Positions 1 to 10,458 of a stretch of DNA of 64,000 nucleotides are shown in pieces (the first letter of the stretch is position 1; the number at the start of each line of letters is the position of its first letter). A model generated the notes under the pieces. It made no database searches, was not told the DNA's origin, and saw only the letters and a list, made by a program, of their open reading frames with translations. Source of the stretch: Acanthococcus lagerstroemiae (taxonomy: Eukaryota; Arthropoda; Insecta; Hemiptera; Eriococcidae); NCBI GenBank assembly GCA_031841125.1, contig CM063113.1, positions 20,667,312-20,731,311 of the forward strand. Direction: 5' to 3'. The translations under genes were made by a program, and so were the position numbers.

Positions 1-488
1 AAAAATAAAAATAGATATTTTACTTCAGATGGCATAGTTATATAGGCCGCCGAAGTGCTTGGCGTGAACTGAAATCTACATGAAACTCATTTGAAGAAAT
101 AAATCTCCAAAGAAGTAGTTAGTTGAATGACAAAAAATCGGAAAATTGAAATCTCAAAGTTAAGAAATTGAAGAAAAAAAAAAAAACTGAAATTTTTCCA
201 TGGGTTTGCCGTGCCTTTGTCGCCAGGACCTGGGGACTTTCCCCCAAAATGATGAATTGGATACACAACGGTGTATTACGTCTCAGAATCATACACAGGG
301 TGTTCCACGAAAGTTACCTCCCCTCATTTCTTTCCGAACCAATCTGCGGATCTTTGCCGGACAAATTGCCATCTTCCTGCGGTAAGGTCTAGTTTCTTTA
401 GGGATTGAAAAATTTTCTCCTCCATTTATGGGGGGCTGTAACGTGCCTCCAACTTCGGAATCTTAATTGGAAAAGTATGCCTTAATGC
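1..488. other. AT-rich flank left of the first foldback-like element
   Basis: I see no convincing gene here. Short open frames exist, but they lack recognisable domains and splice context. The sequence lies outside the inverted-repeat arms that begin near 489. If the J-domain exon at 4200-4338 belongs to a gene running leftward, this stretch would be intronic. Confidence 0.4.
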
Positions 489-3287
489 ACCTCGCTGGAA
501 AGAGCATATCCTGCAAAATACGAATCCGTGAAAAAATTTCAAAATTCATCAATTTTGGGGGGCAAGGGGCCTAAAGATGACCCAAAATCCATCACAAATC
601 AAAGTGTCATAACCTAGCACACAAACGATTGAAAGAGGGGTTTTCGAGGTCACGGATTCCGAGTACACGATTTAACCCGGTTTAGGGCTTTAAAATTCCA
701 AATTTTCAACCTAAAATTGGTTGCATATTCACAAATTTTTGACTTTCTGAATGCAGATAATTAAAGTGGCGCACACTGTTGAATAGAGAACTTCCTCCAG
801 AGTATGAATCCGAGAAAAAATTGTCAAGGGGGTTTCGAGGTCGCTGATTCCGAATGTCACACTTTCCTCCCGATTCAACCCGTTTTAGGGCCCTAAAATT
901 CAATTTTAGACTCAAAAAGTGATTCTAATTTACAAATTTTTGAGTTTCTGAACGCAAGTTATCAAAGTGGCTTCATGCACATCGTTGGATAGGGCAGTTC
1001 CTCCAAAATACGAATTCGTGAAGAAAAATGGCAAATTCATCAACTTTGGGAGACAAGGTCTACCCCTAGCCAAAACCTATCCAACATCAGATACCTCAAA
1101 GTGATGTCATTTACAAATTTTTGAATTTCTCATTACAGATTATCCAAATGGCTTTATGCACGTCATTGGAAAGTGAACTTCCCCCAAAAACGAATCTGTG
1201 CGAAAAAAGTTTGGGTTCATCACGTGATGTCCTACATCCAGCGCATCATAGGGCCCCGAAATCCGAAATTTGAATGAGAAAGGTGGTTGACATTTTGGGA
1301 CTTACAAGACACACAGGGTTATTCAGTTTTCGTTGCAACAAAGGAAAACTCGACACGTTGCGTGGTAATATGAATAAGCGGACACACGATGGCCGTTCCA
1401 ACATTACTGTGCTCTGTGGCGCCGTGACGGACAACAGAAAATGCAACGATCCGGGGGGAGGGGGAAACTTTGATGGTTTTCTAAGAATTTAATCGAAACT
1501 CGTCAGGAAAAATGTTCGATAATCTTCGGAGAATTTCTTCGGAAACTTCGAGGAAAATCTCGGATGATTTTTAAGGAATTTCATCGGTATTGTCGGAAAA
1601 AAATTCCAATAATTTCCACAGAATTTCTTCGGACACGTCGGGGAAGATCTCCGATAAATTTTAAGGAATTTCATCGGAAATTGTAGGAAAATCTCCTATA
1701 ATTTTTACGAAAATTCATCGGAACTCGGGAAAAATCTCCGACCATTTTTAAAGAATTTTATCGGAACTCAGGAAAGTCTCCGATAAATTGTAAAGAATTT
1801 TTTAGGAAACGGAAAAAATCTCGGATATGATTATCAAGGAATTTCATCAGAAATCTTTGGAAAAATTCCGATAATGTCCATAGAATCTCATCGGAAATCT
1901 TCAGAAAAATTTCCAATGATTTCCAATAAAGTTTCATCAAAATTCTTTAAGAGAATTTTTCGATAATTTTTGAAGTATTTCTGAGAAATACTCAGGAAAA
2001 ATATCCGATAATTTTTAAGTAATTTTTTCGGAACTCGGGAAAAATCTCCGATCAATTTTAAGGAATTTCATCGGAAATTGTTGGAAAAGTCTGCCATGAT
2101 TTTTAAGGAATTTTATCGGAATTCTGGAAAAATCTCCGATAGTTTTTAAGGAATTTCAACTGAAATTGTTGGGGAAAATTCCGATAAAGTCCGAAGAATC
2201 TCATCGGAAACCTTTAGAAAAACTTTTCAATAATTTCCAAAAAGTTTCATCAAAATTCTTCGAGGAAGTTTTTCCGATAATTTTTGAAGCTTGTCATAGG
2301 AAATATTCGAGGGTATACTCCAATAGTTTAATAATTCAAAAATTATCGGAAAATATTCTCGAAGAGTTGAATGAAATTTTTTTTGGAAATCATTGGAAAT
2401 TTTTCTCAAAGATTTCTGATGAGATTCTTCGGAAATTATCGGAATTAGTTTCCAATAATTTCCGATAAAATTCCTTAAAATTTATTGAGATTTTTTCCAA
2501 CGTTTCCGAAGAAATTGTTTGGAAATTATTGGAATTTTTTTTTCAACAATTTCCGATAAAATTCCTTAAAATTTATCGGAGATTCTTCCCGAGTTCCAAT
2601 GAAATTCTTTAAAAATTATCAGAGATTTTTCCCGAGTATTTCCTAAAAATACTTCAAAAATTATCGAAAAATTTTCTTGAAGAATTTTGACGAAATTTCT
2701 TGGAAATCATTGGAAATTTTTTCCAAAGATTTTCGATGAAATTCCTTAAAAATCATCCAATATTTTCCCCGACGTTTCCAAAAAAATTCTTTGGAAATTC
2801 TTGAAATTTTTCCCCAACAAAATTCCGGGGAAATTCCTTAAAAATCAGCGGAGATTTTTCCATGTGACATTCGGAATCAGCGATCTCGAAAACACCCTCT
2901 TCGATAGTCTGTTTGCTATGTCATGATACTTCAATTTTGGACGGATTTTGGTCATCTCTGGGTCCCTTCTCCCAAATTTGATGAATTTTGAAAATTTTTT
3001 TCATGGATTCATACTCTGGAGGAAGTTTCCTATTCAACGATGTGCATGAAGCCACCCAATTTTAGGTTGAAAATTTGGATTTTAAAGCCCTAAACCGGGT
3101 TAAATCGTGTATTCGGAATCCATGACCTCGAAAACCCTTCTTTCAATCGTTTGTTTGCTAGGTTATGACACTTTGATTTTTGATGGATTCTGGTCATCTT
3201 TAGGCCCCTTGCCCCCAAAATTGATGAATTTTGAAATTTTTTCACGGATTCGTATTTTGCAGGATATGCCCTTTTCAGCGGGCGAGA
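489..3287. repeat. Foldback-like element with long inverted arms made of tandem repeats
   Basis: The sequence near 489-715 reappears as its reverse complement near 3060-3287, including GCAGGATATGC and the stretch around AACCCGGTTTAGGGC. Moving inward, the left arm holds about four diverged ~230-bp units (roughly 490-1240) and the right arm about two (2870-3280). The centre is an array of ~50-bp units described separately, which also flips orientation. Long terminal inverted repeats built from tandem repeats are the hallmark of foldback (FB/Galileo-like) elements. No transposase frame is visible. Outer limits are approximate and I found no target duplication. Confidence 0.6.
1485..2870. repeat. 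Degenerate ~50-bp tandem array that reverses orientation
   Basis: From about 1485 to 2320 units read like AATCTCCGAT, then a short AT spacer, then GAATTTCATCGGAAAT. From about 2330 to 2870 the same words appear in reverse complement, such as GAAATTCCTTAAAA and TTATCGGAGATT. The array is therefore a giant imperfect hairpin with its axis near 2330. Open frames across it are by-products of the periodicity and differ between strands. The same family occurs at 29.2-30.9 kb and 60.7-64 kb. Confidence 0.75.
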
Positions 3288-4199
3288 AAGGTTGGAGGAG
3301 ACCTGTGAGCGTCCCCTCCCGTCCGAGGAGTTTCACTGGTAGCGGATCCTGGAACCCAATATCCGACTCACCAACTCGACTCACTAACTTGAGGCACTAG
3401 TTTTATGGTAACCGTCTGACCATGGAGGCGGCCCCTTCTACTTGGAGCGACCCTCCCGTTTTGGGTGCGTTGCCGAAGTGGCGGGCGGGGAAAGAAGATG
3501 GAATCCGATAAGGACATGTCATGAAATTGAAGGAGACACTAGACCACCTCAAGCAGACTGAGACTCTGACTGACTGGTCGACATACGATAGACAGTATAG
3601 TCATAGTTAGCTTAGGATTGTAAACATGTATTTTCATTTGTATTCATATTTCGCATGCATGATGTAATTTTTAAAATGTGAGTTCCCCTCCCTGCCCCGC
3701 GCTAAACCTACTCGAAGGTATGTAAGGTAGTGGAGGGGAGACACTGATTTTTATTTTTATGTTTCTCGACGAATACAAGGAGCCACCGGAGAAAGTTCCA
3801 GACTGGCTGCCGAATGGGGCATTGGCCCCTCGCGGGATTAAAAAAAGGGTCAGATGGGTACAGACGGTGAAATCCTACGTCCGCACCTGGATAACTCTGG
3901 CGATTTGACGGCTTCCTACACAAGGTGAAGCCAAATGGCACGGATCAAGACTGTGTAAATAACGGACACCCAACTTGACATTTTACAATAATTTCCTTTC
4001 CTGTACCCTAAAACGTCTACAGAGCTCTTTTTGATATCGTCATTGCCAGTACTAAAAACATTCTTCAAAATTCAAACGGGAGCTCCTGAAGACGTTCATA
4101 CTTCCAGTTCGGTCTGGAAGCTGTAAATTCTTGGATTCGGGCTTCAGATTTGGCTACATTTGGTCGTGTCAATTTGGAAAAACGATCGTGGAGTTTTAC
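3288..4199. other. Non-coding stretch between foldback element and J-domain exon
   Basis: The part from 3288 to about 3500 is relatively GC-rich, and the rest is mixed. Frames at 3708-3941 (minus) and elsewhere show no family I recognise. On the - strand this would be the intron downstream of the J-domain exon. I looked for the next conserved cysteine-string-protein segment here and did not see it. Confidence 0.4.
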
Positions 4200-4338
4200 C
4201 TTTTCGGCCGCTTCTGGATTGTTTGGATTCTTGTCTGGATGGTATTTAAGCGCTAATTTTCGGTACGTTTTCTTGATGTCATCGGAGGTAGCGGTTTTAG
4301 GTAACCCGAGGATCTGGTACAACGAATCTCCGGACGTT
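4200..4338 (-). CDS. Csp: J-domain exon of a cysteine string protein (DNAJC5-like)
   Basis: Read on the - strand, this 139-nt exon encodes 46 residues beginning [13 protein letters not shown] and ending NPEAAEK. It covers helices I-II and most of the loop of a J domain, including the HPD tripeptide that stimulates Hsp70 ATPase. The [16 protein letters not shown] start is characteristic of cysteine string protein, the palmitoylated synaptic-vesicle co-chaperone. The exon is bounded by a good acceptor (TTTCAG ending at 4339) and donor (AAG|GTAAAA at 4200/4199), entering in phase 1 and leaving in phase 0. Reading past the donor gives sequence unlike the family, supporting real splicing. The upstream start exon and the downstream cysteine-string exons were not found in the window. 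An isolated pseudo-exon is the main alternative. Confidence 0.75.
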
Positions 4339-4983
4339 CTGAAACATACATGCGACATCTATTTAATACCGAATTGGCAGAGAACATTTTTACACCTCAA
4401 ACGATTGAACTCTTTTTAGTTGTCATAGAATATTCGGACCGTCCAGCGCTAGTATCGCAGATGAAAAGGGTAATGTTTTTGGCACCAGTACAAAAGGCGC
4501 CTGGGAGCAGGAGTGGCGCGGAGCGGTCGGGATCGATCCCGGAGACGGCGTCATGTGGAGGCAGAGTAGTCGAGACAGAGGACTGGAGGGCAAGCTGAAG
4601 TTGCTGCTGCTGCTGCGGCGGCGGATCCCGTTCAGCGGAGCTCGCTCGTGGGCTGGAGCTGTAAACAGAGTCTCACGCGATCAGTGAGTGAAGAGGAAGA
4701 GGCAGCGCGTCCAGCTGTGGGGGACCTGAATTCCAGGCGAGCGCTCTGGGAGTGCGGACCTCGGTCAGTAGGCAACCCCATGGTGGCCCTGGCAGGACGC
4801 GCGCACCGTTCCGGCCAGGCGAAATGGGGGCTCGGGTCCGGCTCCAAAGCATTTCCCTCGGCACTGATGCGATGCCCGAAAGGGGAGTTTCCGGTGGCAA
4901 GCGTGCATCGCCATACTTCCCACCACACCAACATCAGTACAAAAGAGTTTGACAAAAAGGTTCACCTTTTCATAACTTATAAC
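4339..4983. other. GC-rich block sharing sequence with 12.3 kb
   Basis: The stretch 4480-4900 is strikingly GC-rich and includes a short CTG run near 4600. The part at 4760-4910 resembles 12285-12470: both contain ACCTCGGTCAGTAGG, CCCTGGCAGGAC and AATGGGGGCTCG in the same order, so at least this part is a repeat. Long open frames on both strands follow from GC content. A promoter for the leftward J-domain gene is possible but unsupported. Confidence 0.45.
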
Positions 4984-5703
4984 TAGAGCTAGGAATTTTC
5001 GGCAATAAACATTGGAAATTCGGCATTTAAAACTACAATTTTCGGCCTGATTCGGCAATAACGAAAAGTAAACTTACAGTACTAGAAGGTATACAAAATT
5101 TTAATGAAAAATAGAGTTTACAAGTAATATTACAAACATTTTTATTGAACATGACCACTAAATGTTTCTCTATGTTATCCTGTGTTAAACATGTAGTTCT
5201 ATGAAAAAGTGAATTACTGAAATTTTTTAAGGTTTCGAGACCTGTATTTTTCGGAAAAACTTGTTCAGCCTTCGTCTGCAGGCAATGTCCACGAGCACCC
5301 GGTATTTGATAAAGTTTTGATGCATGAAACATCATGGACAGTCGCAGTTGCTCGTGTAGGGCAAGGCCTCTCGTTTTCAGTTTTCGAATTGTGTTGGGTA
5401 GGAAGGACAAGTAGGTTGAGATGAACGTGAAATCTGAGACTAAATTCCTCTTGGTGACAATCAGTGATTTCAGGGTTTGCGTCTGTTGGCAATATTAAAT
5501 TTATTGTTGCGCGCAGGTCATCGTTTTCGGTGTTATTCGGCATTCAACTCTAATTTCGGCATTTATACCTCTTTCGGCATTATTCGGCAAAATACATTTT
5601 TTTTCTCTGGCCTTGTATTACCCTGATTCGTGTTCATATTTGACTACATCCCATCTGCCCTTAAACAAACTCATTCGGCAAATGCTAGCAAATCCTAGCT
5701 CTA
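4984..5703. mobile_element. hAT-like element with 8-bp target duplication
   Basis: The terminal inverted repeat TAGAGCTAGGA lies at 4984 and, inverted, ends at 5703. It is flanked on both sides by the 8-bp direct repeat CTTATAAC (4976-4983 and 5704-5711). An 8-bp duplication is typical of hAT transposons. The interior is rich in TTCGGCA words and carries a decayed coding fragment on the - strand. At 720 bp it is an internally deleted, non-autonomous copy. Confidence 0.85.
5210..5410 (-). pseudogene. Possible transposase fragment inside the hAT-like element
   Basis: A - strand frame reads LPNTIRKLKTRGLALHEQ, then a segment with PGARGHCLQTKAEQVFPKN and GLETLKNF. The pattern of two short amphipathic helices followed by a K/N-rich GLxTL segment reminds me of a C-terminal piece of large hAT-type transposases, but I cannot name the domain. 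It lies wholly inside the element with hAT-type ends, which supports the reading. No catalytic residues are present. Confidence 0.3.
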
Positions 5704-5711
5704 CTTATAAC

Positions 5712-6750
5712 AACGGCAGATTGCAACGCTCTCTGTAGGATGGATGGCCCGAATGGCAGTCAAAAGGACAGTTGTATACCTTTGTAATTTATGGTGTCAG
5801 AGGCTTTAGGGGGCATGCTGGACGGATGTCAGAATGCCAGTTAGAGGAACAGAAAACTTTTGCAAGTTGCGACATTCGATGCCGATGGTTTCTTAATACA
5901 AAGCCGAGGAAGGCTGACCAGCTGTCACGTATCTCCGAAGGAGTTATACTCAGGAAACACGGTCCCTCAAGTACACTGTGTTAAGGTCATTTGCTGGTAA
6001 ACATCTGGAAGGTAAGCAATACTGCTTCGCACTGCAGTACATCTGGCAATGTATTACCCAATGCATTATACTGCAGTCGCCTGTGGAACTCGGCAAAGTT
6101 TGTTTTAACCAACCGATTGTTCCATTTCTGCTGTTGCCATATCTTTCCGAATCGATTGCTACGATTTGCTACGAGTGTATAGCGTATGTTCTAGACGAGT
6201 GATTTTCTTATGCACAAATTCCCAAACCCAGGACTATGCTGCATTTCGCGTATTGTCTAGATACTTCTGACACAGTTCTCCAAGCCGTGGATTCTACAAC
6301 AGAATTAGCTTTCATTAAGGAGTCACTTAATGGGCACACTCAAGTGCCGAAGCGCGAACAGACCGCGGATCACAACATATACCCATTACACGCACACATA
6401 CACGTACTGTGTACAGTACATCCATCATCTACACCACGTTGTACCGGTTCCAATTAAGTGCGGCCTCTATACCGGCGACAGCGGGGATGCCAAGGATTGA
6501 TTCTAAAAGCGCAAACATTAACCGTTTCCTTTTCTAGAGTAATTTAATAACAAATCTTCGAAACGGATGCCCGTCGAATCAGGCTAATCAGTACACGTTC
6601 AGTAATCTCGTCGAGCGCATCGATACCGTAAACACATTCGCAGTGTCGAAAGTTCGTTTTCATTTTGCGCGCCATTTCATTTGCCCACATACGCTTTTCG
6701 CTTTTCTCGCTTCTGCCATTACGTCTGGGTCCATTCGAGGTCGGTATAAA
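5712..6750. other. Intergenic / 5' leader region of the secreted-protein gene
   Basis: I found no repeat structure or recognisable coding sequence. Arthropod-type initiator words TCAGT occur at 6588-6592 and again near 6600, a plausible transcription start zone for the gene at 6751. A TATAAA at 6745-6750 directly abuts the ATG and so cannot be the core promoter for that start codon. Confidence 0.35.
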
Positions 6751-7434
6751 ATGTGGGCAACCGCCATTTTCGTGCTGTTTTCGGTGTCGGCGACGATCGC
6801 GCGCGGCGACGACACCAACGACTACGCGACCAACATCACGGACGCCATCGAGAAGCAGTACAAGGTGAACAAAATCCTGAAAGACGTGTACGCCATCATC
6901 GAGGCGAACATCTACGAGAACACGCGCAAACTGAAGCTGGAGGACTTCTCGTGGGGCATCTTCAGCGGGACGCGCGGTCGGCTGCAAGGCTTCCAGGACT
7001 TCGACCTGGTCAACAACAACACGCTGCCGATGGCCCAGAAGCGCAAGCTGAACGTGTCCTTCGAGTTTACGGTGCCGACGCTGCAGGCCGTGTGGGAGAA
7101 GTCCGTCTGCCTGGGCTACACCTGCGCCATGACCATTGAGCTGCGCGACGCCGTCTTCGTGCTGCGGATGCTGTTCGACGCCGACGAGTGCGTGATCGAC
7201 CACCTGGCCTACCTCAAGAAGTACGGCGACGCCCGCTGCCAGGCCAGCTACGCCAAATCGTCGCCCATGTCGACCGGCGTCGTCGAGACGACCGTCAAGC
7301 TGCTGTCGCGGGTGCTGAACACGAAGCCGTTCGAGAAGATCGTCAAGGACAATGTCAACTACGCCCTGCTGCAGTTGCCGCTGTTCGGCCCGAACGACAT
7401 CCAAAGGCTGTGCCAATCGTACCAGCAAATCTAA
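6751..7434 (+). CDS. Secreted lipid-binding-type protein candidate (group 7 allergen-like), paralog of 20970-21656
   Basis: A single-exon frame of 227 residues. I chose the ATG at 6751 because it opens a clean signal peptide (MWATAIFVLFSVSATIARG, then acidic DDTNDY), whereas the frame upstream has no ATG. Landmarks are GIFSGTRG near residues 69-76, W115, and a C120-x4-C125 pair, with further cysteines at 147, 163 and 221. There are three N-glycosylation sequons (N28, N89, N101). No membrane segment follows the signal, so secretion is likely. The layout of a helical N-terminus, then a strand pattern with G-rich turns, then an amphipathic C-terminal helix, is like the group 7 mite allergen/BPI-like lipid-binding family; that assignment is tentative. 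The coding region is markedly GC-rich against AT-rich flanks, and the long antisense frame here is a shadow of that. It aligns without large gaps to the gene at 20970. Confidence 0.8.
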   Translation: MWATAIFVLFSVSATIARGDDTNDYATNITDAIEKQYKVNKILKDVYAIIEANIYENTRKLKLEDFSWGIFSGTRGRLQGFQDFDLVNNNTLPMAQKRKLNVSFEFTVPTLQAVWEKSVCLGYTCAMTIELRDAVFVLRMLFDADECVIDHLAYLKKYGDARCQASYAKSSPMSTGVVETTVKLLSRVLNTKPFEKIVKDNVNYALLQLPLFGPNDIQRLCQSYQQI

Positions 7435-7554
7435 GTCGTAATTGTACACTTATTTATTACCATTTTTTCTTTTGCTCTCTCTCTCATTTTTTTTTTTTAC
7501 TGTTATCATTATTTTGTATACGAGTGTGACGGCAGCGAACGGAGCTCTTTGGAG

Positions 7555-7560
7555 AATAAA
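7555..7560 (+). terminator. Polyadenylation signal AATAAA
   Basis: The canonical hexamer lies 121 nt after the stop codon of the secreted-protein gene ending at 7434, following a T/C-rich 3' UTR. Confidence 0.6.
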
Positions 7561-8507
7561 ATTTTCAAAAACGGCACCGATGAGGAAAAGACCCGGAGTT
7601 CACATCTGTGTCGCATTGACGCGGGCCCGGCGAGTATTGCATGCGTAGATTTTTCATTTGCTGCCGATACGGAGGAAGTTCAAAGGCTGCCAGCGAATAC
7701 GTCTATAGGTTGCGGGTGTCCTGGTTCAAGTAGACAAGCCTGAAGAATTCAACACGGGGAGTGTCATAACGCGTCCCAGGTGCAGATACACGAGAAAGGC
7801 AATGGGGACAACTGTTCTTCCCAGAAAGAAAAACTTGGAACTGAAAATACTTCGAAATATGTAACCGCGGGAAAAGCCTTCCAGAATCTTAAGCAAAGCT
7901 GCAGGACTCTTGCAGAATTTCAAAGGCATCGTGACCAAGCAGGTACGGAGAAATTTTGAAAATCTTGAAGAATCTGAGCGAGTCTTACGCATGACTGGAA
8001 GAATTTTGTAGAGTCGCGAGCAAGTCTTTGAAACCCTTAATCGTATCTTGAGAAGTCTTACAGTCCGGATCAAGTCTGGATATAGGAAAGTCATAAAGCG
8101 TTTAAAAACTATTCTCGAACTATTCTAGTCTTTGCTTAAGTTTGAAACAGCTTTAAAGTGTCAAATGGATCTACATGTATTCTACAGAGTAGACACTTTC
8201 TTTTAGAATAACTTTTCCTGACTTTTCCCGGTTTTCCAGACCAATTTTCCAAATATTCCCTGACTTTTTTTCAGCGAGTATTGTACACCGCTTTGCGAAT
8301 ACTTCGTAAAAGAAGTATCATTGGGCTTCACGCTGACATTCATTCTCAAAAAGTAGAGTGTATTCTATAATTCTCATTATTCTCAAAAAGTTCCCGATTT
8401 TGATCAAAATTATTGCAATGCCCAGACTTTCCGAGATTGACAAAATTCCCCGAGTTCCCAGGTTTCCAGAAGGTGGCTACCCTGTTGTAACTGAAGAAAA
8501 ATCCGGT
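7561..8507. other. Intergenic; diffuse AGTCTT-type repeat
   Basis: From about 7850 to 8110 the words GAAGAATTTT, AGTCTTAC and CAAGTCTTTG recur irregularly. The same degenerate family is visible at 8940-9040, 10010-10220 and 57240-57930. I see no gene. A word pair around 8180-8290 (GTAGACACT and TTTTCCTGACTTTTCC) resembles the CAGGGTGTC-ended element family described below. Confidence 0.45.
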
Positions 8508-8935
8508 GCCGCCAGATTGCGGCCCAATTTCCAATTTGCATCCAAATTGCGGCCCTTAACACAACCAGATTGCGTCCCATTAAAAAAAAAATAAAACAAC
8601 CAAATTGCGTCCCATGAAAAAAAATAAAACAACCTAATTGCGTACCGAAGAAATGAAAAAAAAAACACGATAAGGAAACGTAGCATCGACCTAAGATGCC
8701 TATCGACGAGAGTCCAATTTCAGTCGGAAGAGTGGTATATCTTCCTTTCGAAGGGGCCGCAATTAAGATGTTAAACTTTATTTTTACGGCCGCAATTAAG
8801 ATGTTAAACTTTCTTTTTACGGCCGCAATTAAAATGTCAAACTTTATTTTTACGGCCGCAATTAATATGTCCAATTTCATTTTCTGGCCGCAATTGAGAG
8901 GTCGCATTTGGCCGCAATTTGGACGCAGCCGAAAA
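8508..8935. repeat. Small inverted array of 33-bp units
   Basis: The right half (8755 to about 8918) holds four to five tandem units starting GGCCGCAATTAA with exact 33-bp spacing (8755, 8788, 8821, 8854, then 8886). The left half (8510-8650) holds three to four units in the opposite orientation built on AATTGCGTCCCAT or AATTGCGGCCC. This is a miniature version of the inverted tandem-arm layout of the foldback-like elements. The 165-residue minus frame (8410-8907) is just the translated repeat. Confidence 0.7.
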
Positions 8936-9049
8936 ATCTTCAGATATCTTTATCGACACTTGGAAGAGTTTTAATAAATCCTGGAAGAGTCAGAAACAGT
9001 CTCAAGCGAATCCTGAAAAGCTGACGAGTCTTACACAAGATCTTCACAG

Positions 9050-9999
9050 CAGGGACGCATCGATCAGGGGGGGGCAACCTCCCCTCCCCCGTAGGAATTT
9101 TTCTCTCAGCAATTGGGAAAAATTACCATTTCAGTCAGGCGGAGTTGGGAAAATCCAACAAGTCAAAAGTTATTTTTTGCTTGCTTTGACACTTGGGAAT
9201 TGAGTTGCGAAGTTGGGAAAATCCAACAAGTCAAAAAGGTTTTTTTTTTTTTTGCTTTAATATTTGGGAATTTTGAGTTGAGTTAGTTGGAAAAATCCAA
9301 TAAGTCGATCAAAAGTGTTTTTTGCTCGCTTTGACATTCGGGAATTGAGTTGCGAAGTTGGGAAAATCCAACAAGTCAAAAAGGTTTTTTTTTTTTTTGC
9401 TTTAATATTTGGGAATTTTGAGTTGAGTTAGTTGGAAAAATCCAATAAGTCGATCAAAAGTGTTTTTTGCTCGCTTTGACATTCGGGAATTGAGTTGCGA
9501 AGTTGGGAAAATCCAACAAGTCAAAAGGTTTTTTTTTTGCTTTGATATTTGGGAATTTGGAGTTGAGTTATCAGTTGGAAAAATCCAATAAGTCGATCAA
9601 AAGTGTTTGTTTTTTGTTTGCTTTGACACCCGGGAATTGAGCTGAGAAGTTAGGAAATTCCAACAAGTCAAAAGGTTTTTTCTTTTTGCTTTGATATTTG
9701 GGAATTTTGGGTTATCAGTTGGAAAAATCCAATAGGTCGATCAAAAGCTTTTTTTTTTTTTGCTTGCGTAGACACTTGAGAATTGAGTGGAGAAGTTGGA
9801 AAAATCCAACAAGTCAAAAAGTATTATTTTTTTTATTTGATATTTGAAAATTTTTGAGTTATCAGTTGAAAAAATCCAAAAAGTCAATCAAAAGGTTTTT
9901 TATTGCTTTAATACTTGGGGAATTTTGAGTTGAATTAGTTCGGACTTTCACAATTTTCGCCCCCCCCCCGTCCAAGAAAAACTCTCAGGTACGTGTCTG
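9050..9999. mobile_element. hAT-like non-autonomous element with internal ~150-bp tandem expansion
   Basis: The ends are CAGGGACGCATCGATC (left) and, inverted, CAGACACGTACCTGAG (right). Flanking 8-mers CTTCACAG (9042-9049) and CCTCATAG (10000-10007) agree at 6 of 8 positions. Inside, a ~150-bp unit containing GTTGGGAAAATCCAACAAG and then TTGGAAAAATCCAATAAG is repeated about five times with variable T-runs. Related copies with the same ends and interior occur at 28572-28806 and 35874-36102. Confidence 0.7.
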
Positions 10000-10458
10000 C
10001 CTCATAGTCTTAAATATCGAAGAGTTTTAGCTAGTTTAAATGAGTCTCCGCTTCATATACGAGTTCTAAAGAGTTTAGAATAAGCATTGAAAAATTTTAA
10101 TACTTTTGGATCATATCCTGGAGAAGAATCATAAAGAAAGTTGTAAGCAAGTCTGAAACAACTTTAGCGTGTGTTGCACAATTCCAGGAAAGTCTAAAAT
10201 CTTCTTGAACGACCACTGACAATTCTTAGCCAATCTTATGAACTACCCGCCTCATCTCCCGAAAAATGCGGAATACTTACCTCGTCCCCCGTACTCTCAG
10301 AGAGAAAAGAATTGAATGGCATTGCGATGAACGCAACAAATTTTCCCCTAATTGTTACTCAGTGGAAAATCCAATAGGAATTTTAAATTCAGGTAGTACA
10401 CTTCAGAAGGTATATTCATTTCCAACATCGATAAGAAAATTTTTTAGAAACACATATC

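Noticed and set aside
1489..2468. Several 60-100 codon frames on both strands
   Set aside because: All fall in the ~50-bp foldback array and appear in either orientation; the same occurs at 29.1-30.4 kb and 60.5-64 kb.
6544..7449. Long minus-strand frame of 301 codons
   Set aside because: It is the antisense of the GC-rich secreted-protein gene at 6751-7434. It lacks a signal or domain and is explained by third-position GC bias.
8410..8907. 165-codon minus frame with repeated ILIAAVK words
   Set aside because: It is the translation of the 33-bp tandem repeat; the period is a multiple of three, so a periodic peptide results.
8755..8918. CRISPR-like array of regularly spaced repeats
   Set aside because: Units are directly adjacent without unique spacers, in a clearly eukaryotic window.
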